Assembly: GCF_029892045.1 (NCBI RefSeq) | Contig: NZ_CP120369.1 | Location: 558,001-622,000, forward strand | Length of the DNA: 64,000 nucleotides | Direction of reading: 5' to 3' | From: Sinorhizobium numidicum | Lineage (GTDB): Bacteria > Pseudomonadota > Alphaproteobacteria > Rhizobiales > Rhizobiaceae | Shown: positions 25,002 through 34,217 of the stretch, piece by piece | How positions within the stretch are numbered: position 1 is the stretch's first letter | Layout: every line of letters begins with the position of its first letter | The notes under the pieces: generated by a model | Databases searched by the model: none | Told to the model about the DNA's origin: nothing | What the model saw: only the letters and a program-made list of their open reading frames with translations | Made by a program: the position numbers and the translations under genes

Positions 25002-26349
25002 ATGGAACTCTTGCTGCATTCCGTCCTGCGCCGGATCATCAGAATTGGCGAACTGCAGTAGAAGGCGGACCTACGGCAGCGCCGAGAGCATCGTGTTCAT
25101 TCATATCAAAACGCGTGCTGCCGAACGCTCCCTATTCCTGAATCCGGAGTTGGCCGTTGGTGAGACATTCATGAACGGCGAACTGGAAGTTACCCAAGGG
25201 TCTATTTACGAACTTCTGGAACTCTTGTTCAAAAACACGCGGGTTTCCGATCTCGGTGGTTGGCCGGGCGCACTGCGGAAACTGAATTTCGCCTTGAGAC
25301 GCGTCCATCAACTCAACACTTTGAGAAAGTCCCGCCAGAATGTGTCCCATCACTACAACCTGAATGGTGATCTGTATCGCCTGTTTCTCGACGAAGACAG
25401 CCAGTATTCGTGCGCCTATTTCGAACATCCGGCTGCCAGCCTGGAGGAAGCGCAGCTCGCCAAGAAGCGCCACATCGCCGCTAAGCTCCAGCTATCCCCC
25501 GACCATCGTGTGCTGGATATCGGCTCAGGATGGGGCGGCCTTGGTCTCTACATCAATTCAGTCATTGGCAGCGATGTGACCGGTGTCACGCTTTCCGAGG
25601 AGCAGCATGCCGTCTCGAATGCGCGGGCAGCCGAGACGAACAGCGCCGATAATGTAAAATTCTTGCTCAGGGACTACAGGGAAGTCGATGAAAGCTTTGA
25701 TCGCATCGTTTCCGTCGGCATGTTCGAGCATGTCGGCGTTGGTCATTTCGATGCGTTTTTTGCCAAGGCGCGGCGCCTGTTGAAGCCAGGTGGGTCTTTT
25801 GTCCTTCATTCGATCGGCCAGTTCGACGGTCCTTCGCATACCAATCCATGGATCCAGAAGTACATTTTCCCTGGCGGATACATTCCCTCGCTGTCGGAAG
25901 TCTTCCCTGCGCTTGAGCGCCAGGGATTTGTGGTGTGCGATGTGGAAATACTGCGCTTGCACTACGCAGAAACTTTGAAGGCTTGGCGACAGCGTTTCCT
26001 GCAGCGCCGTGAGGACGCGGTCAGAAATCTATGACGAGCGGTTCGCGCGCATGTGGGAGTTCTATCTCGCCGCTTCCGAAACGGCGTTTCGTATCAGGGC
26101 CTGATGGTCTTTCAGTTACAGCTTTCGCTGGACCAAACTGCCGTACCCCTCACACGCGATTATCTCGCGGAAGCGGAACAGGAGTTGAGACAGGCTGAGA
26201 CTGAAATCGGTCTTTTGAAAGATTCCCGCGTCCCTCTCCAGCCGCGGGAAAGCATCTCGCCTATTTCGCTTGTTCCCGGAGGTCATACCGAGAAATTGGG
26301 CAGTGCCAGCTCCTCGGTATTGTGTCCGGTCCCGCGGGGGCGACTGTGA
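25002..26349 (+). pseudogene. cfa: Cyclopropane-fatty-acyl-phospholipid synthase, multiply frameshifted
   Basis: The family methylates unsaturated membrane lipids using S-adenosylmethionine. The true start is probably ATG 25002 (MELLLHSVLRRIIRIGELQ), which hits a stop at 25060. The longest frame (about 25060-26034) carries the SAM site VLDIGSGWGGLGLY, VGMFEHVG, and GGYIPSLSEV. It stops early; the continuation YDERFARMWEFYLAASE and then YQGLMVFQLQLSL are in two other frames. At least three frame changes are needed, so the gene is dead or badly sequenced. It sits next to the broken ndh. Confidence 0.85.
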
Positions 26350-26467
26350 CTACGAAGGCGTCCTGCGGCCCGATGCCCCTCCCGGCGGACCGGCCTCGAC
26401 CGGCCACCGACACGGCTCGTGAGGGGCAATGCCCGCACTATCCCAGGATTACAAGGAATCTGCATTC

Positions 26468-27506
26468 ATGAGCGTTTCAGGCCTGCCGTTCGACGATTTC
26501 CGTGCGCTGCTGCGCGATCTGCCGGGGCCGGATGCCCGGGCGCTGGTGGCCGCACGCGAGCGTGACGCGCAGCTGACGAAGCCGCCGGGCGCGCTCGGGC
26601 GCATCGAGGAAATCGCCTTCTGGCTGGCCGCCTGGACGGGCAGGGTGCCCGCTGTCAATCGGCCGTTGGTCGCGATCTTCGCGGGCAATCACGGTGTGGC
26701 GAAACAGGGAGTTACGCCTTTTCCGCCAGCAGTCACCCAGCAGATGGTCGAGAACTTTGCCGCCGGCGGCGCGGCGATCAACCAGATCTGTGTCGCCTAC
26801 GATCTCGGCTTGAAGGTCTTCGACCTGGCGCTCGACTATCCGACGGGCGACATCACAGAAGAGGCCGCCCTTTCCGAGCGCGACTGCGCGGCGACCATGG
26901 CCTTCGGCATGGAGGCGATTGCCGGCGGTAGTACGGACCTGCTGTGCATCGGCGAGATGGGGATCGGCAACACGACGATCGCGGCGGCGATCAACTATGC
27001 GCTCTACGGCGGCTCGGCGCGCGACTGGGTGGGGCCGGGAACCGGTTCCGAGGGCGAGATGCTGGAACGCAAGGTGGCTGCGGTCGAGCGCGCCGTGGAG
27101 CTGCACCGCGATCATCTGGACAATCATGCGCCGTCTCGGCGGCCGCGAGATTGCCGCGATGGCGGGCGCCATCCTTGCCGCGCGCGTCGAGAAGATCCCG
27201 GTCTTGATCGGCTATGTGGCGACGGCCGCAGGCGCGATCCTGCAGGCGGCCAATCCTTCGGCGCTCGACCACTGCCTGATCGGCCATGTCTCCGGCGAGC
27301 CGGGGCATCTCAAGGCGATCGAGAAGCTTGGCAAGACGCCGCTTCTGGCGCTCGGCATGCGGCTTGGCGAAGGCACGGGTGCGGCACTTGCGGCCGGCAT
27401 CGTGAAGGCGGCTGCGGCCTGCCATTCCGGAATGGCGACGTTCTCGCAGGCGGCCGTCACCAACAAGACTGAGCGCTCTAGGAGATATTGGCGGCAGGTG
27501 ACATAG
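26468..27506 (+). pseudogene. cobT: Nicotinate-nucleotide-dimethylbenzimidazole phosphoribosyltransferase, frameshifted
   Basis: The enzyme activates the lower ligand base for cobalamin assembly. The first frame from ATG 26468 has TKPPGALGRIEEIAFWLA, the active-site IFAGNHGVAKQGVTPFPPAVT and GEMGIGNTTIAAAI. Near 27125 the frame shifts; the rest (RRLGGREIAAMAGAILAARV..., CHSGMATFSQA) continues one frame over to 27506. The segment PVLIGYVATAA lacks an Asp usual in the family. A functional copy presumably exists on the chromosome. It has no cob neighbours here, so it appears to be a transposed fragment. Confidence 0.85.
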
Positions 27507-27639
27507 CCTCTGGGCACTAAGCCACGGTAAGCCCCTATATCTCGAGACTTCTTGACGCGCTCGGGCTACCGCCGCCGGGTTCAGATCTCTTGACTGATCT
27601 CGCAGGCGATCATGAACCTCACGGATTCGGCGCGCTACC

Positions 27640-28062
27640 CTCTGCTGATCTGGGGAATGGCGGGCCGCCGCTTGCGAAGATCGCGGGGCAATCAGACCAT
27701 TTCCAAGGCTTCCTCCGCCGTGCGTTCCGACCGTGACGTTGGATCCGAGTACGGGAAGATGATCGGCCGTTCGTTAATCTCTGTCATTGCTTCACAGGCT
27801 GGTTGAACGATTTCGGGACCGTGCTGAAGCCGATGATCGGCCGTCTCGTTCCTGCACCTGCAGATCGGTTAGCAACAGGTGGCGCTGGAGGTCGCTGCCC
27901 ACTTCATCGAGTTCTTGATGCAGGCGAGCAAATTGCAGTTCAAGGGAGTGCGAGGCCGGCGGCAGCGGGCCTTCTCCGGCGCTCGGTACTGCTGAAGGCG
28001 GAGCCCCTGTTCACTCGCGGATTGCGCAGCAACTTGCCGTCGGTATCAGAAGGGGTGGGCAT
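27640..28062 (-). pseudogene. Remnant of a second malic enzyme gene with a large internal deletion
   Basis: Reading the minus strand from ATG 28062 gives MPTPSDTDGKLLRNPRVNRG, matching the start of the intact malic enzyme at 21761. It continues out of frame as LELQFARLHQELDEVGSDLQ and RHLLLTDLQVQ. It then jumps to PIIGFSTVPKSFNQPV, EINERPIIFPYSDPTSRSE and finally AIFASGG, which align with the C-terminal third of the intact protein. About 280 codons are missing between the two parts, and several frameshifts are present. It is clearly a ghost of a paralogue, not a shadow. Confidence 0.8.
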
Positions 28063-28097
28063 GCAATCTCCTTGGGTCAGTTGGGAGGGGAATTGGG

Positions 28098-29396
28098 TCA
28101 GGGGTGGGACGAGCCTCTCGCCAGTGACCGGAAGCGCGCGAACAGCATGCGCGGCAGGATTAGGCCGAAGGTCATTGCCAGAATGATCAGGAAGGCTGTG
28201 GCCCCGTTGGTGACGATCCCTATCAGCAGATCCACCGGCGCGTGCGGCCCGATCGAGACCAACTCGACGAGGGAACTTGCGGCGCTGAACAGGAAGAAGC
28301 CCGGCATCATCGAGACGACCGCTGAGAAGGCGAGCGCGGCAAAGGGCAGGTGCAGACGATCGGCGACGGGCGTGACGATGATGCCGACCAGTATGCAGGC
28401 GACGAGTGTTCCGCTCGCGACGTGCGCGCCCGCGAGGGAAATCAGCGCCCAGCGCGCCGCGTGCGCCAGCATGCCGACCGCAATCGGGAACGGCAGCAGG
28501 CGCCACGGCATTGACAAGAAGGTCCCGAAGCCAGCGACGGCCACGCCGGCGGCGATCACGTCGGCGGCGAGCGGTACGGCCACGGATGGCCCGGCAGCCG
28601 GAAGGGTTGCGTCGCAGGCTGCGAGCCCAGCCAGCAGGCCGGCGCTGATCATCAGGACGATCAGCGCCGCATAAGCGAGGCGTGCGATTCCAAGCGCGAT
28701 GCGAACGCGGGCGAGGTCGATCGCACCGTTGAGGATATGTGGGCCAGGCACCAGCACCATGCAGGGACAAAAGGCGACCAGCACCTGCGTCTCCGATAGC
28801 TGGAATTGCACAGCAGCAGCGCCTCCGACGCCGGCGATGACTGCCGCGCAAAACGGCTGGATAAGAGGGTTGTCACCGAGGCCAGCAAGCTCTCGACGGG
28901 CAAGCGCACCGATGCCAGCGCTCGCCGCGATCAGTAGCAAGCTCGCCGCGCTCAGCGCCCCGAAGATCACGCCAAGCGAAGCGGCGCCAACGGCCGCGAA
29001 CAGCGCGAAGCGCAACGTCGATGCGGGCGGTCGTCGTCCAGCCGCTTCGAGCGCGGAATGTGCAGCTTCGGCAGACAGCGTCCCGTCGCAGACCCCATCC
29101 ACGACCGTCATGACGGCCAGGACCTTGCCCATGTCGACGCCGAGCGGCATCGCCGCTACCATTTCGGAAAAGGGCGTGCCCTCGACCTGGAGCACGAGCT
29201 CACCCCAGTAGAGGTGCAGTGTCAGTGGCAGGCCGAGAGCGTGGCCAAGCCGCTCGACGGCGAGGACAACACGTTCGCTGGTCTGCCCGTTCTTGAAGAG
29301 AAGCTTGGCGGCCAACGCGACGGTGTCCAGCGCCGCGGCTCGCGTCAGGAGGGTGGGTTGTGATGCTGCTTCGACTATAGCGGTCATGACGATCAT
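28098..29396 (-). CDS. ThrE-family threonine/serine exporter-like membrane protein
   Basis: About 432 residues. The N-terminal soluble domain (about 1-130: AKLLFKNGQTSERVVLAVERLGHALGL, MGKVLAVMTVVDGV) and about ten membrane helices after it fit the single-chain ThrE/YjjP-YjjB family, which exports small amino acids or dicarboxylates such as succinate. The ATG at 29396 overlaps the stop of the upstream FUSC frame (ATGA), while 29387 is an alternative start with AAGGA before it. No frameshift is seen, in contrast to its neighbours. The substrate is unknown. Confidence 0.82.
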   Translation of the reverse strand: MIVMTAIVEAASQPTLLTRAAALDTVALAAKLLFKNGQTSERVVLAVERLGHALGLPLTLHLYWGELVLQVEGTPFSEMVAAMPLGVDMGKVLAVMTVVDGVCDGTLSAEAAHSALEAAGRRPPASTLRFALFAAVGAASLGVIFGALSAASLLLIAASAGIGALARRELAGLGDNPLIQPFCAAVIAGVGGAAAVQFQLSETQVLVAFCPCMVLVPGPHILNGAIDLARVRIALGIARLAYAALIVLMISAGLLAGLAACDATLPAAGPSVAVPLAADVIAAGVAVAGFGTFLSMPWRLLPFPIAVGMLAHAARWALISLAGAHVASGTLVACILVGIIVTPVADRLHLPFAALAFSAVVSMMPGFFLFSAASSLVELVSIGPHAPVDLLIGIVTNGATAFLIILAMTFGLILPRMLFARFRSLARGSSHP

Positions 29397-29850
29397 CCTT
29401 CGATCCGGCGCGTTCCAATGCGTCTCTTGGGCCAGCCATAGGCGCGGCGGGCTTCCTGATGGCCGGGCTCGTCGCCAACGACCGCATCGACAAGTGTTTC
29501 GGCCACCCAGTGGAATACCCAGCCCACGAGGGCGCCGAGTATGACCTCGCTGCCACGGTGCAGTGCGACGACGACGATCGGGACGGACGGCTGGACCGCA
29601 AGCAGGATAATCGGACAGGTCCATGGCGACCCGAAGTGCCGGGAAGTCACGCGCGAGCAGCGTGCCGAAGATGCGCCCCCCTGAGAGACGAATGCGTTTC
29701 GTGCAATCGCTCCTGGGAAACGATCATCGCCGACATTGCCGCCCGTACCGACTCGGTCAGCCCCAGAAACGACGCCAGTTCGTAAGCGGCTGTCGCGGCT
29801 GCGGAACAGCGGGCGATAAAAGCGAGCGCGCGTACGATTTTTTGTTCCAT
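29393..29850 (-). pseudogene. FUSC-family (aromatic acid exporter-like) membrane protein, frameshifted
   Basis: The frame from ATG 29850 (MEQKIVRALAFIARCSAAATAAYEL, AAMSAMIVSQERLHETHSSL) is lost in a run of G at about 29680. The next segment (GRIFGTLLARDFPALRVAM) is in a second frame. The end (TCPIILLAVQPSVPIVVVALHRGSEVILGALVGWVFHW) is in a third, stopping at 29393. Compared with FUSC proteins, a central stretch is also missing. It overlaps the ThrE-like gene, so both were probably one transcript. Confidence 0.7.
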
Positions 29851-29884
29851 GACGTCATGCCTTATCGTTCAGCTTCTGCTGCAT

Positions 29885-31621
29885 TCAGCGCCAAAGATTG
29901 GTGCGGGCGAGATCGATGACCTCGTCGGCGCGCCCATTCATGATCGCCTTCACCATGTAGAGCGAAAAGCCTTTGGCCATTTCCGTCGTGATGGAGGGCG
30001 GCATTGCGAGCTCTGTCCGGTTGACGACGGCGTCGATGAGAACGGGGCCGTCATGGGCGAAGGCGGCGGCAATGCCGTCGTTTACCTCGGCCGGATCCTC
30101 GAGCCGGATGCCGCGGATGCCGATTGCCTCGGCCATTGCCGCGAAATCCGGGTTCTTCAGTTCGGTGCCGAAATCGAGGAAGCCTGTGGACTTTTGCTCC
30201 AACTCGATGAAGCCGAGCGCACCGTTGTTGAAGACGACCACCTTCACCGGCAAGTCGAGCTGCTTGAGGCTAATAAGGTCGCCCATCAGCATGGTGAAAC
30301 CGCCATCGCCTGACAGCGAAACGATCTGCCGGCCGGGATGGCTCGCCTGGGCGCCGATTGCCTGCGCCATCGCGTTGGCCATCGAGCCATGCCAGAACGA
30401 TCCGAGCAGCCGCCGCCGGCCATTCATCGCCAGATAGCGCGCGCCCCATACCGTGGGCAGGCCGACATCGCAGGTGAAGACGGCGTCACTTGCCGCCTGG
30501 TCGCTGATCGCCTTGGTGATCTGCTGCGGGTGGATAAGGCCCCTGCCCGGCTTGCCCTCCGCCGCCAGGCGGTCAAGCTCTGCCCGTGCCTGCGCATAGT
30601 GTCGCTGAGCCTTTGCAAGACGGCCGCCGTCATCCTTCTCATCTAGCAGCGGGAGCAGTTCATTAAGCGTTGCGCCGACGTCGCCAACAACGGCCAGGTC
30701 CACGGCGCAGCGCCTCCCGATCTGTTCCCCCCGGATATCGATCTGCGCGATGCGTACGCCCGCATCCTTGGGATAGAACTGACGGTATGGAAAATCCGTG
30801 CCGAGCATCAGCAGGACGTCGCAATCCAGCATGGCGTAGTAGCCCGACGAAAAGCCGATCAGCCCGGTCATTCCGACGTCATAAGGGTTGTCCCACTCGA
30901 CGTGTTCCTTGCCGCGCATGCTGTGCACCATGGGGGCCTTGAGACGTTCGCCGAGCGCAATCAGCGGCTCGTGCGCCCCTTCGCAGCCGGAGCCGCACAG
31001 GATCGTCACCCGCTGGACGGAGTTCAGCAACGAGGCTAGGTCTTCGATCGTGCTGCGCGCAGGCGTGACGACCGGCGGAGGCGGCAGCAGCGCCGCCGGT
31101 TTCGGTTGGGGAGCCGGTTCCGCTGCCTGCAGGGCAACGTCGCCGGGGATCACCACGACCGACACCCCGCGCTTGGTCACCGCCTCGCGAATTGCTGTTT
31201 CGAGCGTGCGGGGCATCTGGCGCGGGCTGGAGACCAGTTCGCAATAGTGGCTGCATTCGCGGAAAAGGTTTTCCGGATGCGTCTCCTGGAAGTAACCCGA
31301 TCCAATTTCCGCGGAGGGAATATGTGCAGCGATCGCCAGCACCGGCACACGCGAACGATGGCAATCGAAAAGGCCATTGATGAGATGCAGGTTGCCGGGT
31401 CCGCAGCTTCCGGCGCAGACGGCGAGAGTGCCCGTGAGGTGAGCCTCGGCGCCCGCCGCGAAGGCGGCGACTTCTTCATGCCGGACGTGGATCCAATCGA
31501 TCTTGCCCTGCCGGCGGATGGCATCCGTCAAGCCGTTCAGGCTATCGCCGACGATTCCGTAAATCCGCTTCACGCCTGATGTCGCGAGGGTCTCGGCGAA
31601 TTGTTCTGCAACGGTCCGCAT
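29885..31621 (-). CDS. poxB: Pyruvate dehydrogenase (quinone) / pyruvate oxidase
   Basis: A 578-residue TPP-dependent enzyme that decarboxylates pyruvate to acetate and CO2 and passes electrons to ubiquinone. N-terminal PYR domain: [27 protein letters not shown] with the activating Glu, and [21 protein letters not shown]-terminal PP domain: [18 protein letters not shown] ... VVFNN, the GDG-NN TPP motif. The last 25 residues ([24 protein letters not shown]) match the lipid-activated membrane-binding tail of PoxB. AAAAGGAGC precedes ATG 31621. It is divergent from a LysR gene, its likely activator. Confidence 0.93.
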   Translation of the reverse strand: MRTVAEQFAETLATSGVKRIYGIVGDSLNGLTDAIRRQGKIDWIHVRHEEVAAFAAGAEAHLTGTLAVCAGSCGPGNLHLINGLFDCHRSRVPVLAIAAHIPSAEIGSGYFQETHPENLFRECSHYCELVSSPRQMPRTLETAIREAVTKRGVSVVVIPGDVALQAAEPAPQPKPAALLPPPPVVTPARSTIEDLASLLNSVQRVTILCGSGCEGAHEPLIALGERLKAPMVHSMRGKEHVEWDNPYDVGMTGLIGFSSGYYAMLDCDVLLMLGTDFPYRQFYPKDAGVRIAQIDIRGEQIGRRCAVDLAVVGDVGATLNELLPLLDEKDDGGRLAKAQRHYAQARAELDRLAAEGKPGRGLIHPQQITKAISDQAASDAVFTCDVGLPTVWGARYLAMNGRRRLLGSFWHGSMANAMAQAIGAQASHPGRQIVSLSGDGGFTMLMGDLISLKQLDLPVKVVVFNNGALGFIELEQKSTGFLDFGTELKNPDFAAMAEAIGIRGIRLEDPAEVNDGIAAAFAHDGPVLIDAVVNRTELAMPPSITTEMAKGFSLYMVKAIMNGRADEVIDLARTNLWR

Positions 31622-31747
31622 GATGTTTGCTCCTTTTCCGTGACGACGGGGTGGCCGTTCTTCCATGAGAGGAATCTAGACGTTGGATGATCGTTGGTCC
31701 AATATATGGGTTGGTCAACTTTGATACTTTTCCGGTATGAGGCGAAA

Positions 31748-32644
31748 ATGGATCTGAGGCACCTTCGCTATTTCGTCGCCGTCGCTGAGGAACGGCATTT
31801 CACCCGAGCGGCCGACCGGCTGGGCATCAAGCAGCCGCCGCTGAGCCTGCAAATCCGCCAGCTCGAGCGGGAGCTGGGGATCCCGCTCTTTCGCCGTCTG
31901 ACGCGCGGAGCGGAGCTCACGGAGGCCGGGGCGCTATTGCTCGATGAAGCGCGCGGCATCCTGGAACAAGTCGAACGGATGAAGGCGAACGTCCAAAGCC
32001 GGGCGCGCGGCGAAACGGGTCGCGTACGCGTCGGTTTTGCGGGCGCAACCTATTTCCAACCTCTCATTCCCGGTCTTATCCAAGCTTATCGGAAACTCTA
32101 TCCGGAGGTGCTGCTGACGCCGGCGCAGAGTAACACACCGAACCTCATCGAAGCATTGCGGAATGGCTCTCTTGACATCGCCTTCGTCCGGCCGCCCCTG
32201 AGCGATGGCGAAGGAATAACGCTGCTGCCGCTTATCGAAGAGCCGATGCGAATAGTGCTGCCCGCCGATCATCGCCAGGCTGGCAGTGGTGCCCAATCGC
32301 TCGTCACGCTCGCACAAGAGATATTCATCCTATTTCCCCGCACCATCGGCCCCGGTCTCTATGACAGCATTATCGCGAGTTGCCAGCGTGCCGGCTTTAG
32401 CCCGACGCTCGGACAGGAGGCGCCGCAGATCTCCTCTATCGTCCATCTCGTCGCGGCGGGCTTCGGCGTGTCGGTTGTGCCACAATCTCTTGAGCAGATT
32501 CGGGCCGACGGCATCGTCTACCTTCCCATCGAGGGCGAGGCGCCGCGGGCGCCGATCAGCCTTGCGATCCGGAAGGACAATCGCTCGGCAACAGCCCGAA
32601 ACTTCCTCATGCTGGCTCGGCAACAGGCCGGGGATGGAAGCTGA
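31748..32644 (+). CDS. LysR-family regulator divergent from poxB
   Basis: A 298-residue LysR regulator of the CatM/BenM-like subgroup. The start at 31748 gives MDLRHLRYFVAVAEERHFTRAADRLGIKQPPLSLQIRQLE, a complete helix-turn-helix; the upstream in-frame start lacks support. The effector domain follows (VRVGFAGATYFQPLIPGLIQAY, LDIAFVRPPL). The 126-base gap to poxB should carry its binding sites, with T-N11-A type motifs. Autoregulation and control of poxB are inferred from the divergent layout. Confidence 0.88.
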   Translation: MDLRHLRYFVAVAEERHFTRAADRLGIKQPPLSLQIRQLERELGIPLFRRLTRGAELTEAGALLLDEARGILEQVERMKANVQSRARGETGRVRVGFAGATYFQPLIPGLIQAYRKLYPEVLLTPAQSNTPNLIEALRNGSLDIAFVRPPLSDGEGITLLPLIEEPMRIVLPADHRQAGSGAQSLVTLAQEIFILFPRTIGPGLYDSIIASCQRAGFSPTLGQEAPQISSIVHLVAAGFGVSVVPQSLEQIRADGIVYLPIEGEAPRAPISLAIRKDNRSATARNFLMLARQQAGDGS

Positions 32645-32727
32645 TGTCTTGACCGTCGGCGCTGGAGCCGGTTCGGCTGTTAATCGGCGTCGAACTTTGG
32701 GTCAGACGTATTTTCGATGACGTTTGA

Positions 32728-33040
32728 TCACGACAGTCCGATAAGGCGGGCTTCGAGGAGATCAATTTTCGCCCGTCCGTACATTTGCCTTTTCACAAGC
32801 TTCAACTTGTTGATCTGACCCTCGACCTGGCCGCTTGACCATGACAATTCGATGGCGTTGCGAACGGCATCGATGTCTTTGACAACGCCGTTCCCGAATG
32901 AGGCGACCAAACTCGATCTGGCATCGCCGATCCACGGGGCCAACTGACACATTTCTCGTACGGGTCATCGTCTGGAACCGGTCGAGCAAAGCTCTCGCCT
33001 CGGACAATGCCGGAACGCTCCTCTCGATATTTGCAACAAT
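32728..33040 (-). pseudogene. ISL3-family transposase C-terminal remnant
   Basis: The ending WSSGQVEGQINKLKLVKRQMYGRAKIDLL is the conserved C-terminus of ISL3 transposases. The preceding part (EARALLDRFQTMTRTR) is in another frame, so there is at least one frameshift, and the N-terminal three quarters are absent. It is a dead fragment. Confidence 0.8.
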
Positions 33041-33163
33041 CACGGCGGATATCGTTGAAAAACTCGGAGTTTGAGCATCCGCGACGCTCGGCGCGAGGTT
33101 TTCAGGGTGGGTGGGAAGAAGGCTCTGCCCCGGATACGGCCGGAGGCTCCAAGCCGCAGGCCA

Positions 33164-33656
33164 TTAGGTAGCCATGGCGGCGGTTGGCAGGCGTGGAGAT
33201 CGCAGCTTTGCCAGCCTCCTGAGGTTTTGGGCTGTGGCGGCGAGCAGGAATTCGTCGCGTGCACCACATGGACCGCGCAGTCTCAACCTGGCCATCCGCA
33301 GGATGCGCTTGAGGTGAGCGAAGAGCATCTCGACCTTCTTGCGACAATGCCGTGAACGCTCTTAATCGGGCGTGCCGGCAATGGCTCTGGCGACGTCACG
33401 GGCATCCTCATTGAGATCACGAGGGACTTTGCGAGCAACTGCATTCGGGCAGCAGCGCTGTTTGAGGTCGCAACCGTCGCAGTCTTTCTTGCTGGCCCGA
33501 TAGAGCCGGGTGCCCGCACTGGTAATGCCGGATCGGGGTGTCGCGTAGGTGCGGCGGAACTGAACCAGCTCCTTGCCCGCCGGGCAGATGTAGCGATCTC
33601 CCTCGCCATCCCAATTGAAGTCGGCACGCGAGAACTTATCGGCATCAGCAAACAGG
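33164..33656 (-). pseudogene. IS1182-family transposase remnant with an internal stop
   Basis: The frame reads ALFADADKFSRADFNWDGEG, YICPAGKELVQFRRTY and the cysteine-rich CDGCDLKQRCCPNAV. At about 33362 an expected Tyr codon is TAA (GTPD-stop-ERSRHCRKK), then the same frame continues with VEMLFAHLKRILRMARLRLRG to a natural stop at 33164. The N-terminal half is missing. It abuts an IS110 fragment at 33656/33657. Confidence 0.82.
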
Positions 33657-33871
33657 GCGATAGTTACATTCGGCGCCTGCTTGTTATCGGCGCCACGGCG
33701 GTGATCCGTCGAGCACGGCAGGACAGTGCCAGCAAAAATTGGGCGGCCAAGCTGCTCACCCGCAAGCCGGCCCGGCTGGTCTCGGTGGCCCTGGCCAACA
33801 AGACAGCGCGTATTGCCTGGGCATTGCTGGCGCGCAACCACGCCTATACCGCTCACGTTGGTGCTGCATAA
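33657..33871 (+). pseudogene. IS110-family transposase C-terminal remnant
   Basis: A plus-strand frame of 71 residues ends at the TAA of 33871. It contains GDSYIRRLLVIGATAVIRRA, RQDSASKNWAAKLL and TARIAWALLARNHAY, which match the C-terminal end of a subgroup of IS110 transposases different from the intact copy at 49526. No start exists. The junction with the oppositely oriented IS1182 fragment lies at or next to 33656. Confidence 0.72.
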
Positions 33872-34217
33872 TCGAATCTTCCGTTTAGCAAACTCGAATA
33901 GGAACGCTGGACGGTAGGTAGCGAGGGGTGATGAGATGTGATGGCAAACCGGTCGAACCGGGGATTGGATACATCCGAGATTCTCAAGGCGCATCGAGCG
34001 CGCTAATTTGATTGGAACCCGATCCGCGGACTTCATCAGGGCCTGCGGCCATATGCGCCGCCTTGCGAAGGCCGGACACATGGCTTGCACCCGACCAGAG
34101 CGGCATCACAGATTTTCTCTCTTGCAACAAACGGCCGCTCCACACATGAGAATAGGCTTGGATTTTGGCACTTAATGTGAGAATCAGGCGGTCGAGATAA
34201 TCGACGGTGTTTCTGCG

